A stretch of 64,000 bases of DNA, from assembly GCF_033110965.1 (NCBI RefSeq), contig NZ_CP137003.1, positions 2,108,001-2,172,000 on the forward strand. The letters are read 5' to 3'. Below, one piece after another: positions 27,700 through 39,181 of the stretch; position 1 is the first letter of the stretch; each line of letters begins with the position of its first letter. A program made the position numbers and the translations under genes. The notes beneath the pieces were generated by a model. The model was given only the letters and a program-made list of their open reading frames with translations. It had not been told where the DNA came from and made no database searches. This stretch comes from Raineyella sp. LH-20 (GTDB lineage Bacteria > Actinomycetota > Actinomycetes > Propionibacteriales > Propionibacteriaceae).

Positions 27700-28067
27700 G
27701 CGGCGTCGTACGCGTCGGCGGCCGGCGTTGCACCTGCCGGCGTCTCACCGGTCGACGCCCCAACGGTCGGGACGTCAACCGTGACGTCAACCCCGGACCG
27801 ATGACGGTCCTGTGACGGTCCGGTGGGTGCCGGATTAACGGCTGGTGAAATTCCCGCCACACCGACGCCGTGAACGTCGACAGGTTGTCCACGTGGCTAC
27901 GTTGTTCGTACGGGCGGAGGGGAAGCCACCCGTACGGAAGGAACATTGATGACCCCCTGCGGACCATCGATGCGGGACCTTTCCGAAGGCACCGCGGTCT
28001 TCCGGCCATCCACGTAGCTGCATGGCCGGGCGTGACTGGCGCGCGGCCATGTCGGAAGGGAAACATC
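27700..28067. other. Long 5' region of phoH, possibly structured
   Basis: This 368-base gap holds short tandem GACGTCAACC copies near 27771-27796, a small hairpin GTACGGG/CCCGTAC at 27908-27935 and a 22-codon leader ORF. GTGGCT at 27893-27898 could instead pair with AGCCAC at 27924-27929, which would compete with that hairpin. The pattern GGAAGG-(G)AAACAT recurs before the leader ORF and before phoH. I see no longer gene. Confidence 0.45.
27949..28017 (+). CDS. 22-codon leader ORF upstream of phoH
   Basis: ATG at 27949 is preceded by GGAAGGAAC at ideal spacing and the frame ends at TAG 28017, 50 bases before the phoH start. The peptide begins [15 protein letters not shown] well-placed ribosome binding site in a long untranslated region suggests a regulatory upstream ORF. 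Conservation is needed to confirm it. Confidence 0.4.
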   Translation: MTPCGPSMRDLSEGTAVFRPST

Positions 28068-29378
28068 GTGCACGAGACCACCTCAGCCGGGCGTCGCACC
28101 TACGTGATCGACACCTCGGTGCTGCTCAGTGATCCGCGGGCTCTCTCCCGATTCGAGGAACACAACGTCGTCGTCCCGATCGTGGTGATCACCGAGCTGG
28201 AGGCGAAACGCCACCATCCGGAACTGGGCTACTTCGCCCGGGCCGCGCTGCGCTTCCTGGACGACCTGCGGGTGCAGTACGGCCAACTGGGCGCCCCGGT
28301 GCCGGTCAACGACCAGGGCGGGACGCTCCACGTCGAGCTCAACCACACCGATCCCGAGCGGCTGCCGGTCGGCTTCCGGCTGGGCGACAACGACTCGCGC
28401 ATCCTCGCCGTGGCGATGAACTACCAGGCCGAGGGTGCCGACGTCACCTTGGTCTCCAAGGACCTGCCGCTGCGGGTCAAGGCGTCCGCGGTCGGTCTGG
28501 AGGCCGACGAGTACCGCAACGAGCTGGTCACCGACACCGGCTGGACCGGGATGACCGAGCTCGATGTCGCCCCGGGCGATCTGTCCCGCCTCTACGAGGA
28601 GGGGACGATCGATCTCGACGCGGCCCGCGAGCTGCCCTGCCACACCGGTCTGGTGCTGCTCGGCGGCGGGTCCTCGGCGCTCGGCCGGGTCACCCCCGGC
28701 AAGCAGGTCCGGCTGGTCCGCCCCGAGGTGCAGGCCTTCGGGATCCACGGCCGCTCGGCCGAACAGAAGATCGCCCTCGACCTGCTGCTCGACCCGAGCG
28801 TCGGCATCGTCTCGCTGGGCGGCCGGGCCGGCACCGGCAAGTCCGCGCTGGCGCTGTGCGCCGGCCTGGAGGCGGTGCTGGAGCGCGGTCAGCACGAGAA
28901 GGTGGTCGTCTTCCGGCCGCTGTACGCGGTGGGCGGCCAGGAGCTCGGCTATCTGCCCGGCAGCGAGGGGGAGAAGATGGCGCCCTGGGCGCAGGCGGTC
29001 TTCGACACCCTCGGCGCGGTCGCCCATCGCCACGTCATCGACGAGGTGCTCGACCGCGGGCTGCTGGAGGTGCTGCCGCTGACCCACATCCGCGGTCGTT
29101 CCCTGCATGACGCCTTCGTGATCGTCGACGAGGCGCAGTCGCTGGAACGCAACGTGCTACTGACCGTGCTCAGCCGGGTGGGCCAGAACTCGCGGGTGGT
29201 GCTGACCCACGACGTCGCCCAGCGTGACAACCTGCGGGTCGGCCGGCACGACGGCATCGTGGCGGTGGTCGAGAAGCTCAAGGGCCACCCGCTGTTCGCG
29301 CACGTGAAGCTGAACCGCTCCGAGCGGTCGCCGATCGCCGCCCTGGTCACCGAACTCCTGGAGGATCCGCTGGTGTGA
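28068..29378 (+). CDS. PIN-PhoH fusion protein (PhoH2-like)
   Basis: A 436-residue protein. The N-terminal PIN ribonuclease domain (about residues 1-150) starts [15 protein letters not shown] and keeps acidic residues at DTS, ITELEAK and NDSRILAVA. The C-terminal PhoH ATPase domain has Walker [13 protein letters not shown] near residue 252 and Walker [12 protein letters not shown]. Mycobacterial PhoH2 is an ATP-driven RNA helicase-RNase. The GTG at 28068 follows GGAAGGG and starts at the PIN domain. No separate antitoxin-like PhoAT gene overlaps its start, unlike in mycobacteria; only the leader ORF precedes it. Confidence 0.92.
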   Translation: MHETTSAGRRTYVIDTSVLLSDPRALSRFEEHNVVVPIVVITELEAKRHHPELGYFARAALRFLDDLRVQYGQLGAPVPVNDQGGTLHVELNHTDPERLPVGFRLGDNDSRILAVAMNYQAEGADVTLVSKDLPLRVKASAVGLEADEYRNELVTDTGWTGMTELDVAPGDLSRLYEEGTIDLDAARELPCHTGLVLLGGGSSALGRVTPGKQVRLVRPEVQAFGIHGRSAEQKIALDLLLDPSVGIVSLGGRAGTGKSALALCAGLEAVLERGQHEKVVVFRPLYAVGGQELGYLPGSEGEKMAPWAQAVFDTLGAVAHRHVIDEVLDRGLLEVLPLTHIRGRSLHDAFVIVDEAQSLERNVLLTVLSRVGQNSRVVLTHDVAQRDNLRVGRHDGIVAVVEKLKGHPLFAHVKLNRSERSPIAALVTELLEDPLV

Positions 29379-29418
29379 CCGATCTCATCACCGAGGTCGT
29401 CGCGCCCTGATACTGCGG

Positions 29419-29463
29419 GGTGATGGTGCCGCCCGGAGCGTTCATCCTGGCGGCACCATCACC
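29419..29463. terminator. Perfect 15-bp hairpin after phoH
   Basis: GGTGATGGTGCCGCC pairs perfectly with GGCGGCACCATCACC around a 15-base loop, 40 bases after the phoH stop. It should end the phoH transcript. Confidence 0.8.
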
Positions 29464-29475
29464 GGCCCGGATTTG

Positions 29476-29491
29476 ATAACAGTTCGGTAAA
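29476..29491 (+). promoter_or_regulatory. Direct repeat resembling an MtrA box
   Basis: ATAAC-AGTTCG-GTAAA stands 18 bases before the transglycosylase start, in an AT-rich patch. Two GTAAC-like half-sites six bases apart are what the MtrA response regulator recognises in other actinobacteria, where it controls cell-wall hydrolases. The match is imperfect and the assignment is inference. Confidence 0.35.
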
Positions 29492-29509
29492 TGTCACAGG
29501 ATGGTCACG

Positions 29510-30208
29510 ATGAATGTACGTCGTGCCCCCCTGCTGGCGACCGCAGCCGCGTCCGGTGTCCTGGCCGCGGCCGTCGCGGTACCCCTGGTGCTGAACCGAC
29601 AGTCGTCCCTCGAAGCCGTCCCGGCCCCACCGGTGGTCGCCGCTGCCGCGACCGACGCGCCCACTCCCACCGCCGAGGATCTCGCGGCGCGGGCCGCTCA
29701 GGACTCCCGCGACCTCGACCGTCCGGCGGTGGACCGGATCGCCGGGGACCGGGTCGCCGCCCAGCAACAGTTGGCCGCAGCGATCGGTGCCAACCAGCAG
29801 GCGTTGAGCGACCAGGCGAAGGCCGACGCGAGAGCGGCCGCGGAGAAGGCCGCCAAGGCAGCGGCCGCCAAGGCTGCGGCGAGCAGCGGAGGATCGTCCT
29901 ACACCGGCGCGCCCCGTGACATCGGCCGGACGATGGCCCAGGCCGAGTTCGGCTGGGGTGCGGCACAGTTCCAGTGCTACGACCAGATCATCATGCACGA
30001 GTCGGAGTGGAACCCGAAGGCGACCAACCCGTCGTCCGGGGCGTACGGCATCCCGCAGGCGTTGCCCGGCTCGAAGATGGCCTCCGCCGGATCGGACTGG
30101 CGCACCAACCCCGTCACCCAGATCCGCTGGGGGCTGGGCTACGTCAAGGAACGCTACGGCACCCCGTGCCAGGCCTGGTCGTTCAAGTCGGCCCACGGCT
30201 GGTACTGA
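29510..30208 (+). CDS. Secreted or anchored transglycosylase-like protein
   Basis: A 232-residue protein. Residues 8-26 form a signal peptide or anchor, and an Ala/Lys/Asp-rich helical linker runs to about residue 125. The C-terminal lysozyme-like domain (about 140-232) has IIMHESEWNPKATNPSSGAYGIPQ with the catalytic Glu near residue 164. Two Cys (FQCYD, TPCQAW) could form a disulfide. Such proteins cut peptidoglycan. The ATG at 29510 is better spaced from AGGATGG than the ATG at 29501. Confidence 0.88.
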   Translation: MNVRRAPLLATAAASGVLAAAVAVPLVLNRQSSLEAVPAPPVVAAAATDAPTPTAEDLAARAAQDSRDLDRPAVDRIAGDRVAAQQQLAAAIGANQQALSDQAKADARAAAEKAAKAAAAKAAASSGGSSYTGAPRDIGRTMAQAEFGWGAAQFQCYDQIIMHESEWNPKATNPSSGAYGIPQALPGSKMASAGSDWRTNPVTQIRWGLGYVKERYGTPCQAWSFKSAHGWY

Positions 30209-30221
30209 GTCGGGTCAGTAG

Positions 30222-30271
30222 GGGAGCCCGCAGCCGCTGTCGATCAGCGGGCCGACAGCGAGCCGGCTCCC
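30222..30271. terminator. Hairpin between transglycosylase and thiE
   Basis: GGGAGCC at 30222-30228 pairs with GGCTCCC at 30265-30271, and an inner GCTGTCG/CGACAGC stem strengthens it. It lies between the convergent stops of the transglycosylase and thiE genes. Confidence 0.6.
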
Positions 30272-30285
30272 GGCGGGGACGGCTG

Positions 30286-30969
30286 TCATCCCACCAGGGC
30301 ATTCCGCAGCATCGCCGCGGCGTCCCGTGGGCGAGCGGCCTGGGTGATCGCCCGGACCACCACCACTCGCTCGGCGCCGGCGGCGCGCACCTGGCCGACC
30401 CGCTCGACGTCGATGCCGCCGATCGCGAACCACGGCTTGTTCCCGATCTCGGCCGCATCGGCGACCAGGTCCAGCCCGACCGCCGGGCGGCCGGGCTTGG
30501 TGGGCGTCGCCCACACCGGCCCGACACAGAAGTAGTCCAGCCCCGGATCCTCGGCTGCCTCGCGTGCCTGGGCGAGGCTGTGGGTCGAGCGGCCGATCAC
30601 CACCTCCGGACCGAGGACCGTACGGGCCTGCGCCGTCGTCAGGTCGCCCTGCCCGACGTGGAAGACGTCGGCGCCGACCAGCAGGGCGATGTCGGCCCGG
30701 TCGTTCACCGCGAACATCCGACCGTGTTCGGCGGCGATCCGGGCCAGAAGCCCCAGGGCTGCGATCTCCTCGCGCGCCTCCAGCCGCTTGTCCCGCAGTT
30801 GGATGATGTCCACGCCGCCCTCGTACGCCGCGTGGAGGAAGGCCTCCAGGTCGCCCTGCTCGGTGCGTGCGTCGGTGCACAGGTAGAGCCGCGCCGCGTC
30901 CAGCGCGGCCAGCCGGTGGGAACGGGGGGATCGAGGGGGGAATGGGGTGGGGGTCGGCGACGAGGTCAC
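30286..30969 (-). CDS. thiE: Thiamine-phosphate synthase
   Basis: A 227-residue TIM-barrel enzyme that joins HMP-PP and the thiazole phosphate to thiamine phosphate. Family motifs include [46 protein letters not shown] and [12 protein letters not shown], with the phosphate loop FAIGGI. The GTG at 30969 stands six bases behind TACTAT, so the transcript is probably leaderless. It is divergent from the riboswitch-controlled thiO operon. Upstream in-frame codons would run antisense to the riboswitch, so I reject a longer start. Confidence 0.93.
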   Translation of the reverse strand: MTSSPTPTPFPPRSPRSHRLAALDAARLYLCTDARTEQGDLEAFLHAAYEGGVDIIQLRDKRLEAREEIAALGLLARIAAEHGRMFAVNDRADIALLVGADVFHVGQGDLTTAQARTVLGPEVVIGRSTHSLAQAREAAEDPGLDYFCVGPVWATPTKPGRPAVGLDLVADAAEIGNKPWFAIGGIDVERVGQVRAAGAERVVVVRAITQAARPRDAAAMLRNALVG

Positions 30970-30974
30970 GGGCC

Positions 30975-30981
30975 TATAGTA
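30975..30981. promoter_or_regulatory. Shared divergent -10 element of thiE and thiO
   Basis: TATAGTA reads as TATAGT on the plus strand, seven to ten bases before the riboswitch, and as TACTAT on the minus strand, six bases before the thiE GTG. One stretch can therefore serve as the -10 of both genes. No clear -35 is visible on either side. Confidence 0.45.
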
Positions 30982-30989
30982 GGGAGGAC

Positions 30990-31075
30990 TTCCGCGGGAG
31001 CCCCACGAGATGAGGGCTGAGAGGGCCACGTGCCGACCGCTGCACCTGATGCGGATCATGCCGCCGTAGGAAAGG
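30990..31075 (+). promoter_or_regulatory. TPP riboswitch
   Basis: The THI-box core is present in order: GAGGGCTGAGAGGGCC, then ACCTGATGCGGATCATGCCGCCGTAGGAAAGG, which is the CTGAGA and ACCTGAT...GGAT.ATGCC.GCG.AGG.AA pattern of thiamine-pyrophosphate riboswitches. The end merges with the ribosome binding site AGGAAAGG of thiO, so control is probably at translation initiation. Confidence 0.93.
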
Positions 31076-31082
31076 AATGCTC

Positions 31083-32308
31083 GTGGGTGAGCAGAGTGCT
31101 GGCGATCCCGGATCGCAGCCGACCAGTGGGGCGCGCCCGGCTCCCGGGTCACGTTCCGTCATCGTCGTGGGCGCCGGCATCATCGGCCTGACGACCGCCT
31201 GGGAACTCCTCGACGCCGGATGGGCGGTCACCGTCTGCGACCCCGACCCGATGTCGGGCGCCAGCTTCGCCGCTGCGGGGATGCTCGCGCCGGCCTCCGA
31301 AGTGGTCTGGGACCAACCCACCCTCTACGGCCTGATGGTTTCCGCCGCCCAGCTGTGGCCCCGGATTGCCGGGCGGGTCGCTGCCGCGGTGGGACGCCCG
31401 GTCGGACACCTCACCACGGAGACGCTGGTCTGCGCCGGCGACGGCGCCGATCGGCGGGCACTGGCCGACCTCGTCGTGCTCCAACGCCGTCTCGGCCTGG
31501 ACGTCGAGGAGATCTCCTCCTCCGCCGCCCGCGCCCTCGAGCCGGCCCTGGGACCGGGCGTGGTCGGCGCGGTGCATATCCCCGACGACCACCAGGTCGA
31601 TCCTCGCCGGATGATGGCCGCCCTGCTGGAGGTGCTCGAGCAGCGTGGCACCGTCGTCCGGCAGCGGGTGGACGGAGTGTGGTGGACCGGGCCGGAGAGC
31701 GGCGGGGAAGCGGGCGCCGCGCGGCGGGTCGGTGGCGTACGCCTCGCGGACGGCCGCACCCTCGCAGCCGACGAGGTGCTCGTCGCCGCCGGGCTCGCCT
31801 CCGGAGACCTGACCGGGCTGCCGGACGACCTGGACCTCCCGTTGCGCCCCGTGTGGGGCGACATCCTGCGGGTGAGGGTGCCCGAGCGGCTGCGACCGCT
31901 GATCACCCGTACGATCCGCGGACTGGTGCACGGCGTCCCCGTCTACCTGGTGCCGCGCGAGGACGGCACGGTGGTGATCGGCGCGACCTCGCGCGAGGAC
32001 GGCCTGTCCGGCCCGAGCGTCGGCGGGGTGTACCAACTGCTCCGTGACGCGCAGCGCCTGGTCCCCGGGGTGCTGGAGTGCGAGGTGCTCGAGGTCACCG
32101 CCCGGGCCCGGCCCGGCACCCCCGACGACGTGCCGTTGATTGGTCGGGTGGCCCCCGGCCTGACGATCTCCACCGGGTACTTCCGCCACGGCATCCTGCT
32201 CAGCGCCCTCGGCGCCCGCCTCGGGGCCGATCTGGTGACCGGCCGCGGCACGGAACCGGAGACGGCCGGTGCGGTCCACCCAAGCCGCTTCGCCCAGGCG
32301 GCGGGCCG

Positions 32309-32312
<4 letters not shown>
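31083..32312 (+). CDS. thiO: Glycine oxidase
   Basis: A FAD-dependent DAO-family oxidase of about 409 residues that turns glycine into the imine used for the thiazole ring. The dinucleotide motif is [21 protein letters not shown], followed by [15 protein letters not shown], and the C-terminal [28 protein letters not shown] closes the FAD site. The AGGAAAGG at the end of the riboswitch is seven bases from the GTG at 31083 but only one from the ATG at 31077, so I prefer the GTG. Its stop overlaps the thiS start. Confidence 0.92.
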
Positions 32313-34564
<2,252 letters not shown>

Positions 34565-34753
34565 CGGGGCTTCGGGAGCGGCCGACTCTGATAGCGGAGC
34601 TGGCCTCGGCAGACCGGCGTATCGGCGTATCGAGAGGCCGGCGTACCAAGAGACTCGTGCTGCGGTGTGCACTCTCGCCCGCGCGTGTCGACCACCAGAC
34701 AGACACACGTGCGTGGGCGAAAGTCACGGGCAGACGCAGTGGTGGAATCGGCC

Positions 34754-34797
34754 GGGCCACGGGCCACGGGCCACGGACCATCGACCATCGACCACGG
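34754..34797. repeat. Tandem 7-bp repeats before the DUF4245 gene
   Basis: GGGCCAC occurs three times in a row at 34754-34774, followed by ACCATCG twice at 34777-34790 and a related ACCACGG. The rest of the 275-base gap between thiF and the DUF4245 gene shows repeated GGCGTATCG words near 34616-34631 and no gene. Confidence 0.8.
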
Positions 34798-34839
34798 ACG
34801 ACAGTGGCGCCTTCCGGCCGATCTGTGATGATGGGACGT

Positions 34840-35436
34840 ATGGCCGATCACACCGTCAGCCCGCAGGTGTCCCCGCGGAAGATCAAGAAGCCCAAGACGA
34901 TCCGCGACATGTTCCTGTCGTTGGCCGTGATCATCGTGCCGCTCCTGCTGCTGACCTGGCTCTACACCAACAATCTGCCGGACTATCCGGTGCAGGCGGT
35001 CGACCCGGCGCCGGTGGTGGCCCAGGCACGTGAGGAGGCCCCGTTCCCGATCTACGCGCCGGCAGGGCTGCCGATCGGCGAGGGTGGCTGGACCGTCACC
35101 CAGGCCTCCTGGGTACCCCGGGGCGGTCAGGCGCGCGCCGGCGCGGGGGTCTCCGGCACCGACGAATGGCTGTGGGGTGGCCTCGACCAGTCGAAGATCT
35201 ACTACGCCGTCAACCAGTCCGACGACGAGCCCCGTACGGTCATCCAACGGGTCAGTCGTGACGGGAGCCCGGACGGGTCCTCGGCGGTCGCCGGCCAGCA
35301 GTGGGAACGGTGGCGTTCGCCGGACGGCCGCACCCGGGTACTGGTGCTCCGCGAGGACACCTACACGCTCACGGTGACGGCCGATGCGCCGTACGAGGGG
35401 CTGGAGGCATTGGCCTCGACCCTCAGCACCGACTGA
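34840..35436 (+). CDS. DUF4245 membrane-anchored protein
   Basis: A 198-residue protein with a basic cytoplasmic start (SPRKIKKPKTIRDMF), one membrane helix (LAVIIVPLLLLTWLYTNN) and a DUF4245 extracytoplasmic domain with PFPIYAPAGLPIGEGGWTVTQASW. The family is actinobacterial and unnamed (Rv1100 is a member). I take the ATG at 34840; two further in-frame ATGs lie 9 and 12 bases upstream. It keeps the mycobacterial order ahead of xse and ispH genes. Confidence 0.82.
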   Translation: MADHTVSPQVSPRKIKKPKTIRDMFLSLAVIIVPLLLLTWLYTNNLPDYPVQAVDPAPVVAQAREEAPFPIYAPAGLPIGEGGWTVTQASWVPRGGQARAGAGVSGTDEWLWGGLDQSKIYYAVNQSDDEPRTVIQRVSRDGSPDGSSAVAGQQWERWRSPDGRTRVLVLREDTYTLTVTADAPYEGLEALASTLSTD

Positions 35437-35443
35437 CGAGACC

Positions 35444-35488
35444 CGGTTCGACGCGACACGGTTTGACGCGATCCGGTTCGACGCGACA
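35444..35488. repeat. Three 15-bp tandem copies after the DUF4245 gene
   Basis: CGGTTCGACGCGACA occurs at 35444-35458 and 35474-35488, with CGGTTTGACGCGATC between them. The array lies in the gap between the convergent DUF4245 and xseB genes. Confidence 0.85.
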
Positions 35489-35513
35489 CGGTCGTCGCCT
35501 CCCGCCGGACGTG

Positions 35514-35765
35514 CTACTGCTCCCCGGCGGGGGAGCGCCGATCCCTGGCAGCGTCGATCCGAGCCCGCGCGCCATCCAGCCAGGACTGGCAGACGTCGGC
35601 GAGGTGCTCGCCGCGCTCCCACAGCGCCAACGACTCCGACAGGCCGGCCCCGCCGGACTCCAGCTTCTGCACGATCTCGACCAACTGGTCACGGGCCTGC
35701 TCGTAGCTCAGCTCCTCGTGACGCTGTTCCTCGTGACGCTGGTCACCCACCGGGCGTTCACTCAT
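35514..35765 (-). CDS. xseB: Exodeoxyribonuclease VII small subunit
   Basis: An 83-residue XseB with the conserved helix pair LSYEQARDQLVEIVQKLESGGAGLSESLALWERGEHLADVCQ. It partners XseA in the enzyme that degrades single-stranded DNA to short oligonucleotides. A charged HEE-rich N-terminus of about 15 residues precedes the core. Its start lies eight bases inside the end of xseA, so the pair is coupled. Confidence 0.95.
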   Translation of the reverse strand: MSERPVGDQRHEEQRHEELSYEQARDQLVEIVQKLESGGAGLSESLALWERGEHLADVCQSWLDGARARIDAARDRRSPAGEQ

Positions 35766-37041
35766 CGAACCGTCCCTCCTCGAATCCCTCGTCGTCGAAC
35801 CCGTCCGGACGACCGTCGATCTCCACCACCTGCACCACCATCGTGCCGTCCGCGAGATGGGCGGTGAGGCCGTCGCCTTCGTCGATCTCGGCGATCGAGG
35901 TCACCGGCCGTTCGTCGGCGTCGAGCAGGATGGCATAGCCCCGCTCCAGCGTCGAGCGCGGCGACAGCGCTCGTCCCCGCTGCCGGGCGTGGTGCAGACT
36001 GATCTCCTCGGTGCGCAGCCGGCCCTCCACGGCGCGCAGGGCACGCTCCCGCAGCGCCGTCAGTCGCTCGGCGTGCAGGTCCAGTGTGCCGGTCGGCGCG
36101 CGCAGCACCGGTCGGGACCGCAGCGCGGCCAACTGCTCGGCCCGGCCGGTCACTGCCCGCTGCACGGCCCGATCGAGGCGTCCGCGGACCGTGCTGAGGT
36201 GGCCGAGCTCAGTGGCCGCGTCGGGGACCACCCGTTTGGCGGCGTCGGTGGGGGTGGAGGCCCGCAGGTCGGCCACCAGGTCGAGGATCGGCTGGTCCGG
36301 CTCGTGGCCGATGGCGCTGACCACCGGGGTCCGGGCGCGGGCGACCGCACGCACCAGGCCCTCGTCGCTGAACGGCAACAGGTCCTCCAACGACCCGCCG
36401 CCGCGAGCGATGATGATCACCTCGACGTCCGGCTCGGCATCGAGGTCGGCCAGCGCGGCCATCACGCCGGTGGCGGCCTGGGGGCCCTGCACCAGGGTGT
36501 GGCGTACGGTCACCTCGACCGCCGGCCAGCGGCGGCGCATGTTGTCCAGCACGTCGCGCTCGGCGGCCGAGTCGGCGCCGGTGATCAGTCCGACGCGGCG
36601 GGGCAGGAACGGCAGCGGCTTCTTGTGCAGCGGGTCGAAGAGGCCCTCGGCCTGCAGCATCCGCTTGAGCTGCTCGAGGTGGGCGAGCAGCCGGCCCTCC
36701 CCGGACGGGCGGATCTCCATCAGCTCGTACGTCAGCCGCCCACTCTTGTACCAGTAGCGGGGCCGGACCCGGGTGACGACCGTGGTGTTGACGGTCAACG
36801 GCCCGGCGACGTCGAGCACCGCGACCGGGCAGGACGCCTGGACCGACACTTCCTCGGTCAGATCGCGCAGGGTCAGGTACGCGGAGCCGTTGCGGTGCCG
36901 GTTGAGCTCGATCACCTGGGCCTCGACCCACACCTCGCCGAGGCGCTCCACCCAGTTCCGCACCGCCTGCGCGATGGTGCGCAGGGGCTGCGGGTTCTCC
37001 GGTGTGGAGGTCAGCTTCCGGTCGGCAGGCACGAGGCTCAC
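35758..37041 (-). CDS. xseA: Exodeoxyribonuclease VII large subunit
   Basis: A 427-residue XseA. The N-terminal OB-fold (about residues 20-115) reads [27 protein letters not shown]. The catalytic domain has [51 protein letters not shown] and [27 protein letters not shown], all family hallmarks. A coiled segment and a C-terminal beta domain (ERGYAILLD) follow. The GTG at 37041 is 29 bases from the divergent ispH ATG, so their promoters must overlap. Confidence 0.95.
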   Translation of the reverse strand: MSLVPADRKLTSTPENPQPLRTIAQAVRNWVERLGEVWVEAQVIELNRHRNGSAYLTLRDLTEEVSVQASCPVAVLDVAGPLTVNTTVVTRVRPRYWYKSGRLTYELMEIRPSGEGRLLAHLEQLKRMLQAEGLFDPLHKKPLPFLPRRVGLITGADSAAERDVLDNMRRRWPAVEVTVRHTLVQGPQAATGVMAALADLDAEPDVEVIIIARGGGSLEDLLPFSDEGLVRAVARARTPVVSAIGHEPDQPILDLVADLRASTPTDAAKRVVPDAATELGHLSTVRGRLDRAVQRAVTGRAEQLAALRSRPVLRAPTGTLDLHAERLTALRERALRAVEGRLRTEEISLHHARQRGRALSPRSTLERGYAILLDADERPVTSIAEIDEGDGLTAHLADGTMVVQVVEIDGRPDGFDDEGFEEGRFDE

Positions 37042-37070
37042 CCTACGACGACCCGCCTACACTGACTGCC

Positions 37071-38072
37071 ATGACGACTCCCCCCACGCCCGACCGGACC
37101 CCCGCCCCGCAGCCGGCGGCCGCGAAGCGGGTCGTGGTCGCGGCGCCGCGCGGCTACTGCGCCGGCGTCGACCGCGCCGTCCAGACCGTCGAGAAGGCGC
37201 TGGACGCGTACGGGGCACCGATCTACGTCCGCAAGCAGATCGTGCACAACAAGCACGTCGTGGAGACCCTGTCGGAGCGCGGCGCGGTCTTCGTCGACGA
37301 GTTGGACGAGGTGCCGGACGACTCGCTGGTGATCTTCTCCGCCCACGGCGTCTCGCCGACGGTGAAGTCCGAGGCGGAGGCGCGGGGGCTGCGGACCATC
37401 GACGCCACCTGCCCGCTGGTGACGAAGGTGCACCACGAGGCGAAGCGCTTCGCCCAGCAGGGCGTGCAGATCCTGCTCATCGGCCACAGCGGCCATGAGG
37501 AGGTCGAGGGCACCTCCGGTGAGGCGCCGGAGCACATCACCCTGGTGGAGCATCCGGCCGACGTCGACCAGCTGGTCGTGGCGGATCCGGAGAAGGTGGC
37601 CTGGCTGTCGCAGACCACGCTGAGCGTCGACGAGACGATGGAGACCGTCGACCGGCTCCGGGCGAAGTTCCCGCAGCTCATCGACCCGCCGAGTGACGAC
37701 ATCTGCTACGCCACCCAGAACCGCCAGTCGGCGGTCAAGCAGATCGCCGCACACTCCGATCTCGTCATCGTCGTCGGGTCGGCCAACTCGTCCAATTCCG
37801 TCCGCCTCGTCGAGGTCGCGCTGGAGTCCGGCGCCCGGGCTGCGCACCGGATCGACAAGGCGGAGGAGATCGACCCGGCCTGGCTGGTCGGGGTGTCGTC
37901 GGTGGGCGTGACCTCGGGTGCCTCGGTGCCGGAGAACCTGGTCGAGGGCGTGCTGAGCTACCTGCAGCAGCAGGGGTTCCCGCCGGCCGAGCAGGAGCAG
38001 CTGGTCGAGGAGACGCTCACCTTCGCGTTGCCGCACGAGTTGCGTACGTCGCGTCGGGCCGCCCGCGGCTGA
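37071..38072 (+). CDS. ispH: 4-hydroxy-3-methylbut-2-enyl diphosphate reductase
   Basis: A 333-residue IspH, the last enzyme of the MEP isoprenoid pathway, with a catalytic iron-sulfur cluster. Its three cluster Cys are in [10 protein letters not shown] (about 30), [11 protein letters not shown] (about 114) and [11 protein letters not shown] (about 212). The substrate loop [17 protein letters not shown] and the E/H residues [10 protein letters not shown] are intact. TACACT lies seven bases before the ATG, so the transcript should be leaderless. Confidence 0.97.
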   Translation: MTTPPTPDRTPAPQPAAAKRVVVAAPRGYCAGVDRAVQTVEKALDAYGAPIYVRKQIVHNKHVVETLSERGAVFVDELDEVPDDSLVIFSAHGVSPTVKSEAEARGLRTIDATCPLVTKVHHEAKRFAQQGVQILLIGHSGHEEVEGTSGEAPEHITLVEHPADVDQLVVADPEKVAWLSQTTLSVDETMETVDRLRAKFPQLIDPPSDDICYATQNRQSAVKQIAAHSDLVIVVGSANSSNSVRLVEVALESGARAAHRIDKAEEIDPAWLVGVSSVGVTSGASVPENLVEGVLSYLQQQGFPPAEQEQLVEETLTFALPHELRTSRRAARG

Positions 38073-38080
38073 GACGTCGG

Positions 38081-38166
38081 CCGCCCGACGAGCCGACCGC
38101 CCGACGAGCCGCGCCGAGCCGGCCCCGCGGCCGCCCCACGAGCCGATCGACCGACGAGCCGATCAC
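38081..38166. repeat. Degenerate tandem repeat after ispH
   Basis: CCGCCCGACGAGCCGA at 38081-38096 is followed by a near-identical copy at 38097-38111, then by looser CCGACGAGCCG-like copies to about 38166. It fills most of the gap before the pirin gene. Confidence 0.75.
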
Positions 38167-38198
38167 CAGGAGTCCCGAGCACCCGCCCAGGAGGGGTC

Positions 38199-39155
38199 AT
38201 GACAGAGCAGTCGCCCGCACCGATCCAGATCGTCCATCCGCGCGACGTCGTGCTCGCGCCCTCGGGCGGGCTCAGCGTCCGGCGTACGTTGCCGGACCGG
38301 CACCGCTCGTTGATCGGTGCCTGGTGCTTCCTGGACCACTTCGGCCCCGAGGACCCGGCCGTGCACGGCGGCATGCGCGTCGCGCCGCACCCCCACACCT
38401 CGCTGCAGACGGTGACCTGGCTGTTCTCCGGTCATGTCGAGCACCGCGATTCGCTCGGCACCAGGATGGTGGTCCGGCCCGGGCAGCTCAACCTGATGAC
38501 CGCCGGGCGGGGGATCAACCACTCCGAGTACTCCACCCCGGACAGCCCGGTGCTGCACGGCGTCCAACTGTGGACCGCTCTTCCGCACGATGTGCGGCTG
38601 TGTGAACCGCGGTTCGACCATTTCGAGCCGGAGCCCTTCGAGATCGGCGACCACCGACTGAGCGTCTTCCTCGGTCAGCTGGCCGGCGGGTCCTCGCCGG
38701 TCGGCACCTTCAGCCCGTTGGTGGGTGCCGAGATCGTGCTCGGCGAGGGGGAGCTGACCCTCGAGATCGAGCCGAGCTGGGAGTACGGCCTGCTGGTCGA
38801 CAGCGGTGCGATCAGTGCCGACGGCGAGCCGATCGGCGACAACGAACTGGGCTTCGTCGCCCCCGGGCGCGAGCGTCTCGTGCTGCGGCGGGAGTCCGCC
38901 GGTGCGCGGCCCACGCGCGTTGTCCTGATCGGTGGTGCGCCGTTCGGGGAACAGATCATCATGTGGTGGAACTTCGTCGGGAGCACACACACCGAAGTGG
39001 TCAACTACCAGGCGAACTGGCAGGCGGCGATCGGGCACAGCGACGGCCGTGGCACCAATCCGCGCCAGTTCGGCCCGATCACCGCGCTCACCGACGGAGA
39101 GCGGCCGATCCCGGCGCCGCCGCTGCCACCCGGGCACCTGCGCCCCCGCGGCTGA
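38199..39155 (+). CDS. Pirin family protein
   Basis: A 318-residue bicupin. The N-terminal cupin carries the iron-site motif RVAPHPHTSLQTVTWLFSGHVEHRDSLG, in which the two His of HPH and a later His-Glu pair bind metal. GQLNLMTAGRGINHSEYS is also typical. Bacterial pirins act as quercetinases or modulate metabolic enzymes; which applies is unknown. GGAGGGG stands just before the ATG, and this start matches the family N-terminus. Confidence 0.92.
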   Translation: MTEQSPAPIQIVHPRDVVLAPSGGLSVRRTLPDRHRSLIGAWCFLDHFGPEDPAVHGGMRVAPHPHTSLQTVTWLFSGHVEHRDSLGTRMVVRPGQLNLMTAGRGINHSEYSTPDSPVLHGVQLWTALPHDVRLCEPRFDHFEPEPFEIGDHRLSVFLGQLAGGSSPVGTFSPLVGAEIVLGEGELTLEIEPSWEYGLLVDSGAISADGEPIGDNELGFVAPGRERLVLRRESAGARPTRVVLIGGAPFGEQIIMWWNFVGSTHTEVVNYQANWQAAIGHSDGRGTNPRQFGPITALTDGERPIPAPPLPPGHLRPRG

Positions 39156-39181
39156 CCTCGGACGCCGCCGACGTCGGCGGT

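Noticed and set aside
27836-27890. Possible cobalamin riboswitch upstream of phoH
   Set aside because: GGTGAAATTCC resembles part of the B12 box, but the following conserved segments and flanking stems are not present.
27771-28040. CRISPR-like array near the phoH leader and at 25991-26092
   Set aside because: Repeats are contiguous without spacers and too short; no cas genes are present.
30970-31152. Longer thiE start at 31152
   Set aside because: The added residues are antisense to the TPP riboswitch and do not resemble ThiE.
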